A DNA stretch of 64,000 bases from Nectonema munidae (lineage: Eukaryota > Nematomorpha > Nectonematoida > Nectonematidae), in the NCBI GenBank assembly GCA_030549495.1, contig JAUIRK010000554.1, forward strand, positions 1-64,000, read 5' to 3'. Within the stretch, counting starts at the first letter, position 1. Each line of letters starts with the position of its first letter. A program made the translations under genes and the position numbers. Positions 1 through 10,704 of this stretch are shown piece by piece. The notes under the pieces were generated by a model. That model ran no database searches, was not told the DNA's origin, and worked only from the letters and a program-made list of their open reading frames with translations.

Positions 1-685
1 TTTTGATACAATCTTATTGGCACACTCGTTAAAAGAATTATTTTTAAATGGAAATTCCTTACCTCTTTATAGACCTTGAAAACGCATTTGATATTCTTTC
101 TTTTATCTACTTGAAAAAGACAATCGTTAGCGAAAATTGACATATGTTTTTAATATATATTCATTCCATCCAAAGATACACTTTGGAATCATTTTTCAAT
201 TATACTTTGATTTTTACGAGTTGATACTTTCTCTTCCATTTTTTGATTAGAAAAATCATATTATTTATATTTTGTATTAACCTATCTCTTGTCTAGATCT
301 AATAATGTTCAAAATTTAAAGCTATGAGATATTCACTCTTTTTTTATGATTACATGTAAACTGAATTCTTAATTTATTTTTCTATTTCATTCTTACAAAT
401 TTTCAATCAAAGTACAATACATGTATTATTCTAGCTTAATTCTGTCTAATGAAATACCGTAAATAAAGGCTCTCTCTTTCCCAAAAAACAACTTTAAAAT
501 CACCATGCGTCGTATATAGAACATAAAATCAAAATATAAAATTCGATATATTTTTCAAATCAAACAATCTTTTCTCCTTTCATCCCATCTTGGTTTTTTG
601 ACAACTTGAAGTGAAGGAATCTTTATTTTACAATTAAAAAATTAAGTCTTAAATTAATTAGAGGAATATATAACTAAAAGATGTA
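1..685. other. AT-rich stretch, no gene seen
   Basis: No open frame with coding character and no recognisable repeat was seen. Since the last TYW1 exon lies downstream on the + strand, this is probably TYW1 intron, but the preceding exon was not found. Confidence 0.5.
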
Positions 686-3101
686 CAGTAAAAACTGTCT
701 ACAGCGACTTGACTTTGCTGCTAAAAAAAAAGTCGCTGTAGACAGAGGGTCGTTAGAGAGAGGTTCAAAAATAGATAGACTATATTTTAATTAAAGAAAA
801 ATAATACAAAGAGGTAAAAACATATGACTTTATTTATAAAAATTAATGTTTTTTTAGAAATGTTTCAAGATTCGTCTGTTTCAAATTAGACACTTGATAA
901 TTTTCAACACAATCAAGTGCACTTTTTGCTAAGTTGAAAAGAGTCTTGGACTTTATTTGTAGTGCAAACCTTTCTAAAGTTTTAACACTACAAATTACTT
1001 CTGATGTTTTAATTTTTATTTCAACATCTTCTGATTCATCTTCTTCTAAACATTTATCAGCTTCATTTTCGCTTGATGTATCTATATCCAAGATACACTC
1101 TTCTTTGTCAGCACATGTTTCCAACTTCTTATCAAAATTGGCATAGTCATCCCAACTTATTTTTTTCAAGAAGAACAAAGCAGTTTGATGGAAGGGCAAA
1201 TGAGTTTTCTGAAACGATTGTGCCTCCTTCTGTTATATCAAAACCACACTTTTTAAAGCAGTTTATAATTGTAGAAGGCTCAACTAAACTCCAGGCTTTT
1301 TTAATCCAAATAAAAACATCTAGAAGATTTATTTTCTTAATAACTTCTTGAGGATTATGATCAATTTCAATTTTTGAAATAACTTCTTTCAAAAACTCTT
1401 TTCTATAGAAATGCTTGAAGTTTTTTATAACACCCATGTCCAAAGGTTGGGTGATCGATGTCGTGTTGGGAGGTATAAAAACAACTTTGATATTAGAAAG
1501 CGTGATGTTTGTATGTGAAGGTACATTATCAACCATCAGTAAAATAGATCTTTTTTGTTTGATCATTTTATTATTTAGTCTTTGTATCCATGTAAAAAAA
1601 CTTGACCCGTCATCCATGCCTTCTTATTAGCAAAATATTGCACTCCTAATGTGGTAAGACATGTATTTTTGAGGCAACGGGGGTTTTGATTGAATCCAAT
1701 TATTAGAGGCGATAGTTTTTCTCCCAAGGCACTACAACATAAAAGTATAGTTAGCCTTAGTTTGGATTTTTCCCATTTTTACAAATATCGTTGTTCAAAA
1801 CCATTGATTTTGATGGCAAAACTTTATAAAATAATCCAGTTTCGTCAGCGTTAAAAATATTTTCCATGGTGTATCCATCGCAGACTTTATCCTAGCAAAC
1901 CACTCATTAACATCTTGATTCACGAAAAACGACTCTCCGTGTAGATTTGCTAGTCGTATAGAATTTCTTTTAAGAAAACACTCTAGCCAACCATTAGAAG
2001 CTTTAAAATTGACATCACCAACTTCTCCTGCAATCTGTATAGCCTTCTCTCGAATCATCACACCAGAAATAGGAATATTTTTTGCTCTCATTACACAAAA
2101 CCACTCGTAAATTGAAGTATTAACTTTTTCGTGAGATAATCTAACTGTTAATGTTTTACATTTTGAATTAATACCTGTATTCCACATTTGTTTAATTTTT
2201 TCTTTATTTTTGAATCTGTGTCTTTCCAATATTATAATCTTCAGCTAGCTTATAACATGGAACACCACTTTCATTTTTATCGATAACTTCGATTTTTTGC
2301 TTGATGTTAAGGTAACAGCGTTTACTTTTTTTGCCTCTAAAAAATAAATAAGATGTTTATTTTAATGTGAGATAAAAACCTAAGAGTAATTTCAAATAGA
2401 AGGTATTTATTAAAATAAAATTCCTCGTTTACTCATTACTTTTAATTTTAAATTATAGATGTGCATTTTCTCTATTCTCAAACAAATAGGAAAAAGTCGC
2501 TTTTTAAATTAAAAAAATCTCTCAAATTTTTTACTAATAAAATTCTTAAAAAAATGATATTTATTTAATTAGGTTCAAATCAAGAGATTTTACTTGATTA
2601 AAATTATAGAATAACTATTACACTGAATTTATAGCCCTATAAATTTTGTAATAAAAAAAAGCTGTGACTAGTCAAATTAACATCCCACTGTACCTTTACC
2701 TAGAAAAACTTAGATAAAAAAAATTTTAAAACAAAATATAAAAAAATAATTATACAGTTGAAGTAATTTGAAAAATAAAGATAAAATAATTAATAAATAT
2801 AAAAAAAATTAAATAATAGTTAAGTTTTTATTTAAAGTTAAAAATATTTTTAATAGATAAAATTTGAAAAACCACTTGTAGCCATTTTAGAACTTTGGTA
2901 AAATAAAATGGTTTTTTGAAAAAGTCGTAAATAAGAGGTAAATAATACCAAAAAAACGTTAAATAAGGTCGCATAACACAGGGTCGTATAATAAAGGTAA
3001 AAAATCTATTCATAGTCTAATAAACAAACTTTTAAAAAAATTTAGGTCTCTGTTAACAGAGAGTCGTATATTAAAAGTGTCGCTGTAGACAGGTTTTACT
3101 G
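686..3101 (-). mobile_element. Tigger/pogo-type DNA transposon, TIRs intact, transposase decayed
   Basis: Terminal inverted repeats begin CAGTAAAAMCTGTCTACAGC at 686 and, inverted, end at 3101. Both are flanked by TA (684-685 and 3102-3103), the target duplication of Tc1/mariner-pogo elements. The minus strand carries the transposase in pieces: a psq-type helix-turn-helix (about 2340-2225), a CENP-B helix-turn-helix (2229-1870, ending GWLECFLKRNSIR), the first catalytic Asp region (ADETGLFYK, about 1850-1820), the second (LMVDNVPSH, about 1530) and the third (ITQPLDMGVIKNF, about 1440). An acidic C-terminal tail runs to 843. The frame changes near 1850 and again near 1170-1200, so the enzyme is not functional. 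A subterminal motif GTCGTATA recurs inside the right end. It lies antisense, about 260 bp upstream of the last TYW1 exon. Confidence 0.9.
843..2340 (-). pseudogene. Tigger-like transposase remnant
   Basis: This is the broken coding part of the element at 686-3101. Long open pieces are 2229-1795, 1617-1147 and 1199-843. Together they cover DNA-binding, DDE catalytic and C-terminal regions of a CENP-B/jerky-like transposase. All three expected catalytic aspartates can be found, but not in one frame. The order and spacing match a full-length family member of about 500 residues, so the copy was once complete and has decayed by small indels. Confidence 0.85.
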
Positions 3102-3362
3102 TAGTTGATTTAATGAGAGCTTGTAAAGCGTGATACTTTGATGTGAGGATGATGTAAGAAATTCACAAGAATAACGTGTAGGGGGTTTGTTTAATATTTT
3201 TGATTCTGTCATTAAAATTTTTTCTCTGTTATGTGTGTGTATTCACCGTGATATTCCATGACTTTTTATGAGATGGGAAAGATAAGGTATTGCTTGGGAT
3301 AACCGCAAATGCCTTTCTCTATGCGTTATTTAATCTTGCACTTGCTTTATCGATCATTTCAG

Positions 3363-3572
3363 TTTAATGTGGATGGTGTATGGAATACTTGGATCGACTA
3401 CGCTAAATTTAGCCAACTTGCTCACAACTATCACAATGGCACTGATGCAATTAATCAATTCACAGCATATGATTACATGATTCAAACTCCAGATTGGGCA
3501 CATATGGGAGGCAAGGAACAAGGCTTTGATCCCAATGAAATTAGATTTCGACGAAAGAAAGCTAATCATTAG
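3363..3572 (+). CDS. TYW1: TYW1, last exon (tRNA 4-demethylwyosine synthase, C-terminus)
   Basis: TYW1 is the radical-SAM enzyme that converts N1-methylguanosine-37 of tRNA-Phe to 4-demethylwyosine, using pyruvate, in the wybutosine pathway. This exon encodes the last 69 residues. Visible family signatures are the W-TWIDY motif near the start, AYDYMIQTPDWA in the middle, then a GFDPNEIRFRRKK basic tail and the stop. Human TYW1 ends in the same way (WTWI-Y, FSAKDYMARTPHWALFGA, GFDPKDTR-QRKNK). The acceptor is the AG at 3361-3362 after a pyrimidine-rich tract, and the exon starts in phase 0. Overlapping AATAAA signals lie at 3658-3667. Earlier exons, with the flavodoxin and radical-SAM domains, were not found in 1-3362. 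The gene must extend left of the window. Confidence 0.88.
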   Translation, partial: FNVDGVWNTWIDYAKFSQLAHNYHNGTDAINQFTAYDYMIQTPDWAHMGGKEQGFDPNEIRFRRKKANH

Positions 3573-3669
3573 TTATTCGTTCTTCCTTGTTGCTTCCAAA
3601 TCGTGTATTTTAAGTCTAAATTGAATGAATATAAAATATTGCAACAATATATACTGAAATAAATAAATG

Positions 3670-5870
3670 TTTACTTTTTATCCTTATGATTACGCTCAAC
3701 AAACTTTTGTTTTGGGGTTGTTTGCCTCCACGGTCTTTACATATATAGTGTATAAGCGTTGACATTCAAAGAGGTACTTATTGTTGTGGAAAAATGACAT
3801 TTCAGGCAATCCTGGATAGAAAGGTTAATTTTGTGCCTGTATTCGTGGAGAAATGGGGATGTATTAGTTTATGTAGTTTTTCAGTTTATCAAGTTGCTTA
3901 TGCAGTTTGAGATAGTTTGTATATATATGATTTTGCTTAAGTCTGTTTGGTCTGATTTATCACCTTTGTTCTGGCATGTATTTTTACACTCTGGAGTTCC
4001 CCAAGTAAGCCCTTTTAGTCAATCCTCTTCAACTTATACATATCAAAGATCTCTTTATCAACAAAACCAGACTTGATCTCATCACATAGGCCTACGACAT
4101 AACAACAACATATATCAATAAAGAGAAAATAAACTATTCCTCAACTTCATCAATTCACACCTTTCTTATTATTTTTAAGAAAACGAGGTTTGATGGGAAA
4201 ACATGTAAAGAAGAATACTTTGTATTGTAAAAATAATAAATATCAAATATTTCCGAAAACGGGTTATTTTTAATGAATGAAATAAAGTTATAATTAGTAA
4301 TGGGATGATTCGAGTTGGTATTTCCATTAAAATTAGTTCAACTTAGGTATTAGATTAAAAGAATTGGCCGAACGTCTATCATCATTTATATATGTGATCG
4401 AGCAGTACTCCACGATTACATGTCTAGGGTCTTGATGGATTATAGATCGCATATAACAGTGGTCGTATAAAAGAGGTTTAAACAATAATATATTGATAAT
4501 AAATGTCAATTATAGTTGTAATGATTTATAAACTCACATTTATTTTTTTAAGAAATTATCTAGACTTTTTCCTTGATTTGACAAAATTATTATTTTTAAA
4601 ATTTTTAGAGATTTCCCTGTCCTTTCTATTTATGTCATTATTTGTAATGAAATCTTTTGCAATGTTTTAATGCATATTCGCTTTAAACTTGATTAACTTC
4701 ATTTGCTAACTTGACTCATTTACTTCATCCTTTTCATCAAACTTTTCAGAAAGCTATTCTATATTATTATTTGTAGTTTCTACTGGATTCAAATCTTTAT
4801 CATCTGTGGAAGGCATAACATATTCGTCAGATGTAACAAAATCTCCACAATTTACATTTAATATAACAAAACTTCAACTATATTCTCAGACTGAATCGAT
4901 TTTTTATTACCATAGCCTCATTTGTTAAAACAATTAAAAATTGTGTTTCGTTTCGAAGAGTTATATGAACTTTTTATCCAAATAATCGCATTAAAAAAAT
5001 TAATCTCTTTAGAAAATTTGTTTGTCCTTCAATTTCATTTATTCTCGACATGTTTTATAAATTTGATTCGAAAAAATGATTTAAAGATTTTAATAATATC
5101 CATATCCAACTACTTACTTGCGAGCTTATATTTAATTATGAATTAGAAAGGTCATCTGCTAGATATACAAGCAACATGAAAATACCATCTATAGTCTAAA
5201 ATCTCAAAAATCTTTGAAGTTTAGGTTAATCAAAATATGGAACAATTTCCTTAACTCTTTTGCTCCCTTCAAACGTTAAAACATAAATTAACATTACACT
5301 TTATTTCTAATTATGAAGATTGCTGTACTATATTAAACTGTTATATTTCTAGTAATTTTTCAATTACTTATATATGTACATACCTCTAAATCACTTTATA
5401 AAACTATTTTATTAACTTTAATGACATATTGCTTATTTGATTATGTTTTAACATGATCTTACATATTATTCACGCTCCAAAGAAGAAGTCCCAATCCACC
5501 ACCATAATTATCAATGAATTCTTTAAGGTATTTCTACTATGGCTTTTTCAAGCTCTTGAAATACTTGTGCAATGTTAATGTTTTTTTAATTTGTTAACCT
5601 GCTAAATAAACTCTGTCTTTCTCGAAATAACAAAAAAATTTACGAACTAAATTAAGTGGTAACCTAAACATCTCTTAGTTTTGGCTTGTAAGCATACAAA
5701 TTTGTTTATTACAGAATATCTCTAGAATTATTTATAGTTATTAATTTTTAAGAAACAATTCAAAGTTTTACAATAGCACTTTTGTTTATCGTTCTCAATT
5801 AAAATATTTATCAAAACTAAAATTTTACCTGTGCATAATATATGCACAAAATGTCCCAATGTTTAACTCG
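3670..5870. other. intergenic, no gene seen
   Basis: AT-rich sequence downstream of TYW1. Open frames here have no coding character. A short stretch at about 4447-4480 (GGTCGTATAAAAGAGG) resembles the subterminal motif of the Tigger element but is too short to call. Confidence 0.5.
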
Positions 5871-5874
5871 TTTT

Positions 5875-6066
5875 AGGCCCGTAGCTAGGACTTTTCAATT
5901 GGGAGGGCTGGAAAAAATGGGGGGGGGGGGTACTTATGGGTTATCTCTCCCCTATTTAAAATTTTTTTTTAATAAATTACTGAATACAATTTTAAAGTTG
6001 GAGAGAGATAGCTAATAAGTACCAAATTTTTATATATAGTCTAAAAATAAACTGGCTACGGGCCTG
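5875..6066. mobile_element. short MITE with poly-G tract
   Basis: The ends AGGCCCGTAGCTAGG and CTGGCTACGGGCCTGA are inverted repeats of each other. A run of more than ten G lies inside at about 5921-5931. A related copy is at 59709-59955, sharing the end motif and the GATAACCTATAAGTACC stretch in inverted relation. No coding capacity. Confidence 0.7.
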
Positions 6067-6762
6067 ACTCTTTTACGCACAATAGGACACTACTGTCTCA
6101 TAAAATAAAAATAATAGGCTTTAAGTTTATTTTTTATTATAATTAATTAATGCTAACCAAAAATGGCTTTCTATTAAAGTCTAAAATTTAAAATTTATAT
6201 AGGTAAAATTATCCTAAAATTCATTAAGAACTATAATAACTATAATTTTTTTTATAAATATTTTAATTATACTTGAATATTACAATACTTCTTACAAATA
6301 GAAAATTCTTTAAATATGGATATTTTTAACATCAATTTTTTTAGATCGCACCTAAAGGAAAAATGCCCTTTGTAAATTGATAGATGATGGAAATGTTATA
6401 GTCGTAAATTGAACCCTTGTCACTATACTTTTTAAACATTAGTACCTTCTAACTAGTTTTACATTAGACTAAAATTAATTATAATTTTCTAAACGATACT
6501 TTATAAGTTTTCTCCATATTAGTATTTATTTAAATTATTTTATGTTAAAAACTCACATTATTGAGTAAGTATTTATATTAATTGGATATCTATCGTTAGA
6601 AAATATGTTAAGGAAGGCATTTTCATGATCTGATACGAAAATACATACGTGTAAAAAGAAATGATATAAAATTTTTCAGGAGGTCTTTCCATTTTTTTGT
6701 ACTTTTCTGTTATCAGCCCCACTTTAAAAAAAATTTAAAAAAGCAGACAATATTTTCTAAAA
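6067..6762. other. AT-rich, nothing recognised
   Basis: No gene-like or repeat-like structure was seen in this stretch. Confidence 0.4.
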
Positions 6763-6769
6763 TTGAAAG

Positions 6770-7326
6770 AACAGAATATTTTATCCTTTTATCCTTTCTT
6801 TTATCCATATCGTGGTGAATCACTTCATTCCATGCTTTCTTTGTTCTTCATCTTTCCATCAATCAATTCATCCTTTATCTTCTTTACAACGTTCCCTTTG
6901 GACATCCTTTCGACATGCCCAAATCAACGTAATCTATTCTCTTCTAAATGCACTTCTATATCCTCAATCCCAATTTTCTTTCTCAACGCATCGTTGGCAA
7001 TCCTATCTTTCAGCGTCTTTCCGCACATCATCCTAATCATTCTCATCTTAGTTGTTTGTAGCCTTCTCGTGTCAGCCTTTTCCATCACCCAGCATTCAGA
7101 ACTGTAACAAATCATACTTCTAACGCAAACTTTATAGTCTTGCTTTTAGTTCGTCAGATAAAAAAATTCCACACAGTAAGCCGGATAATTTGAACTTTTT
7201 CCAACCTAGGCGTATTCGCGCTCTTACGCTACTAGAAACATCACTGTTGCAATTGATCATATCGCCCAAATAACATAAATCATCAACAACATCGAACGTA
7301 TCATCTTCTAATTTGACTAGCACCAT
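6770..7326 (-). mobile_element. LINE fragment, C-terminal part of ORF2
   Basis: Minus-strand open pieces read LCYLGDMINCNSDVSSSV (7326-7132) and YSSECWVMEKADTRRLQ followed by MRMIRMMCGKTLKDRI and GIEDIEVHLEENRLR (7115-6924). This order is the classic region after the reverse-transcriptase core of non-LTR retrotransposons. The two pieces are in different frames and the 5' part of the element is absent. The strand toward 6770 (KKIKDELIDG-like) matches the second copy at 8566-8850, so both belong to one family. Confidence 0.8.
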
Positions 7327-7329
7327 TCA

Positions 7330-8400
7330 AATGATAGAATTTGATCCTCCATGTACCAGGATTAATGGCATCATACTCTATTACTGAACAGTTTCTTTAT
7401 ACAAACTAAGAAGTTTCGACAATTGTTTACTAATTATTTTTTTACAATAAGCTAGTGTTTAATGGCATTTAGTAAATATCAGGGATTGCTGATAAAAAGT
7501 GTATATATTTTCAGTGAATAGAAAAGTTTTCAGTATTTATAGTGAAATATAGAACAGCACCATTTCAGCCAATAAAATTCATTTATAGTTGAATGAAAAA
7601 CCTAGAGCCAATAAAAATAAGATATCATAGTGGACCAGCAGATGCCATACAGGAGAGTTAACTAATCAAGAGCATAGAAACTAAATGCGGGCTAATTAAT
7701 GATGTCTTATGGCAAATATTACATATTTTTGTACAAACGTTTATCAAAAGTAAAAGATTGACTGAAGGCTGACCAATGACCTGAAAGATAATAACAGCTT
7801 TCATTTTTTCTCTTCAGGTATTGATGTGATTTGGTGAAAACTATCAGGGTTAAAATAAAAAAATACTGAAAAGAATTAACTAAGCGGTGCAAAGTGAGTT
7901 CGAAACAGGTGTTCATTTGAAAATTTTTTAATTAGGAAGATTGATCAAAAGTTTCAACAAAGCGTAAAAAATTAACAAATTAATTAATTAATTTTGACGA
8001 TTTTTGATTATTTTCAGCTATTTTTTTATCAATTGAAAAAAGAGGTGTGGCCGAAGAAAGCCTTTCTCAGTAGTAAAACTGTAGTGGCCATGAGAGAGTT
8101 AATTACATACGCAGATAAATTTAGATAACAAAAAAAGAGGGGTTGCCTACTGTGTCCATATCGGTTGATTTTATGAACTAGTTCCCTCTATTTTTTCCCA
8201 TCTTGTGTCGCTTTTACTAGTTGTGATATGTTCATTTCAGTTGCTTCTTTTATATCTTAAAATCCATCTTCTGTCTGGTCTTCCTTTGCTTCTATTTCCC
8301 TCGATCATTTCCATCATTATTGTTTTTCCCAGCTAAACTCAAAACAATCGTTTTTACAGTTTCGCATCCTGAGAAGTAAGGCCTTTCGTAAATCCGAATC
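7330..8400. other. no host gene; possible weak LINE debris at 8110-8330
   Basis: Mostly AT-rich. On the minus strand, 8330-8110 could be read as decayed LINE-like sequence (RYKRSNEMN-like), but no conserved motif anchors it. Confidence 0.3.
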
Positions 8401-8850
8401 CTATAAGTCATGACACAAAACGTAATACGTTCTATCACCATTCATCATCATCATCATCATCCATTTTGCCTTCTAGGCATGGTTATTGTTCCCAAAGAGT
8501 CGGGGTCAACCAGTTTCCTGCAACAACTACGCCATTTCATTCTTTCTTTAGCATCACTTCGCACAAGCTTTCTTTTATCCATATCGTGGTGAATCACTTC
8601 ATTCCATGCTTTCTTTGTTCTTCATCTTTCCATCAATCAATTCTCCTTTATCTTCTTTACAACGTTCCCTTTGGACATCCTTTCGACATGCCCAAATCAA
8701 CGTAATCTATTCTCTTCTAAATGCACTTCTATATCCTCAGTTCCAATTTTCTTTCTTAACACATCGTTGGTAATCCTATCTTTCAGCGTCTTTCCGCATA
8801 TCATCCTAATCATTCTCATCTCAGTTGTTTGTAGCCTTCTCGTAAAATAA
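8400..8850 (-). mobile_element. LINE 3' end, second copy, with ATG-repeat tail
   Basis: Bases 8566-8850 match 6800-7090 almost base for base, again on the minus strand. This copy keeps a more complete 3' end: frames reading DSLGTITMPRRQNG-like sequence down to about 8466, then a simple tail of about six ATG/GAT units (CATCATCAT on + at 8443-8461). A short microsatellite tail is a common terminus for LINEs that lack poly-A. Confidence 0.72.
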
Positions 8851-8859
8851 ATACGTAAA

Positions 8860-9677
8860 TTTTAAGGAGGTATAGCCTTTTTATAAAATAAATTTCAAAA
8901 AGTAAGTAAAATTTTTATATGCTGCCTACTTTTTTATTTTCTGAATAAGATGACGCTTAATTTCACAATACTATTAGCATTTTTCAGAAATTGAAAACTA
9001 TGCAATGGATATTGCTAGAATTGTTGAAATCTATTGACTAAATAATTTTTTGAGAACAAAATTTTGCATACTTAGAAGATATTTGAGCAGTTAAATAAAG
9101 CAATATCGATATTCAGAACAGAGAAAAAATCTTTCTTTATCTATTTTTGGTCTTTGTGGATTACTTCCAAAAATAATAATTCGAAGAAAAATTTCCAAGA
9201 CAAAAATATATGTAGGTTCCATGTCTCTTATTGTTTCTAAATTGTACGGTCTCAAAAAATTTCATCAATTAATTGTGCGCAACGAAATTCAGATTCATAA
9301 AGATAATTTCAATAAACAGTGATCTTTTTTTCTGTCCATCATAGTGTTCCTTAATGCATGTATTTAAGTTTTCTATCCTATTTAGATTCACTTCTAAAAA
9401 TCAGATAATATTTTAGAATGATATTGAAAGTAGTTCACGGCACTCTTTTTAACAAAGATATTTTCTCGCTGAAGCAGATTAAATCTAAACTCTCTTTCTC
9501 ATCCTCTTACACAATCCTTTCTCGTCAAAATCATGCTACACATTCAAAGGTAATAAAATAATTACATACTGACTACCTCATTTTTCCTTATTATTACGTA
9601 TTTTCTTCCCCATTCTATTTTCCACTGACCCCTTAACAATTCCAGCTTGACATTAAAATCCTAACTGTTACGGTGAA
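8860..9677. other. AT-rich, nothing recognised
   Basis: No gene or repeat structure could be supported. Confidence 0.4.
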
Positions 9678-9912
9678 CGTGGAATAGGATTTTTAAAAAC
9701 AACTTTAATAACAATTTATTGGGAACATGTAGATAGGAGGTGTCTTTGATCATCACTTTAGAGATTTTTCCTAGCTGTTGAATACCTTTTAACTTTGGCT
9801 CATTAATATCCTGGTGAAGAGGTAGGTAAAGATCAAAGACGCTTCCTAACTACGTGTTCCCAATAAATTGTCATTAAAGTTCTTTTTAATAAATCTGATT
9901 TCAGGTTCCACG
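9678..9912. repeat. foldback (long inverted repeat)
   Basis: Arms of about 75 bases (9678-9752 and 9835-9912) are imperfect reverse complements; for example CAATTTATTGGGAACA on the left pairs with TGTTCCCAATAAATTG-like sequence on the right. The loop is about 80 bases. The outer ends read CGTGGAA and TTCCACG. No target duplication was identified. It is probably a foldback MITE. Confidence 0.75.
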
Positions 9913-10151
9913 TAGCAATCTAAGAAGTAGCACTTCTGTTTCGTAACCTGTGCTCTCTTGTCTTCTTCTCTTTGTATATGTTCACCCTCTTTCAGATAGA
10001 AAACGTCTCCTTTTTTCAAACCACCCTTGCGCTTCTTGGGTAAATGAGTTCTTGGGGCGTGTCATTTTAGGATAATCCTACACCATCTAAATAAAATAGG
10101 ATACAACGAAAGCTGCCATAACCACCTCTAAAACGCCCAGTTAACTCTTGG

Positions 10152-10267
10152 TTAACCGGTTATCGACTACAAAAATCTGAATCGTCTGCGTTTATTAATG
10201 CTCTTTAATACAAATCTTCTGCTTTACACTAGATATCGTCTGATTATTCTGTTCGTTAACGGGTTAG
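10152..10267 (-). mobile_element. TTAA-bounded MITE, copy 1
   Basis: Begins TTAACCGGTTATCGAC and ends CGTTAACGGGTTAG. Internal motifs CGTCTGCGTTT and ATATCGTCTGATTATTCTG are shared with copies at 10419-10704, 16154-16291 and 55464-55590. TTAA ends with GGG/CCC next to them suggest piggyBac mobilisation. Confidence 0.7.
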
Positions 10268-10274
10268 AGGGAAA

Positions 10275-10345
10275 TGTACCGTGGGTGTTTTCTTTGCGAA
10301 GACATCACAATTGCACTTATTGTATCGAACTATGAGCAAAGAAGA
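10275..10345 (-). repeat. tRNA-SINE fragment (degraded)
   Basis: Matches the 3' half of the SINE copies at 18136 and 23753 (GTACCGTGGG, TGTATCGAACTATGA). The part with the promoter boxes is missing or decayed. Confidence 0.55.
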
Positions 10346-10418
10346 TTCAACCCTTTGAGGACCAGAATTTTGCAGACTTATTGTATGATTTCTTTTTTTA
10401 AGTATATAGGTATTTATT

Positions 10419-10704
10419 TTAACCCGTTAAGGACCAGAATAATGAGACGATATCTAGTATAAAGCAAAAGTTTTGATTTTGAACATTCTGTTTTTACATC
10501 TGTTGTTAAAAAAAAATTTTTTGGTGTGAAAAGAACCTAATTGGTTTGCTCCACCGTCTTTTTATATTTCAGATTATTTTTATAATTCTTTTTTCTAAAT
10601 AAATAAATAAAGCAAAGGATTTGTATTAAAAAGCATTAAAAAACGCAGACTATTCGCATTTTTGTAAAGTCGACATATGTCGACTTTGTTTGATAACCGG
10701 TTAA
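10419..10704 (+). mobile_element. TTAA-bounded MITE, copy 2 (longer form)
   Basis: Starts TTAACCCGTTAAGGACCAG and ends TTTGATAACCGGTTAA. It has the same end motifs as 55464-55590 in the opposite orientation. The middle holds about 150 extra bases relative to the short copies, so it is either a longer parent form or a copy with an insertion. A palindrome GTCGACATATGTCGAC lies near the right end. Confidence 0.68.

Noticed and set aside
4440-4490. Second Tigger copy
   Set aside because: Only about 30 bases resemble the subterminal motif; no inverted repeat ends.
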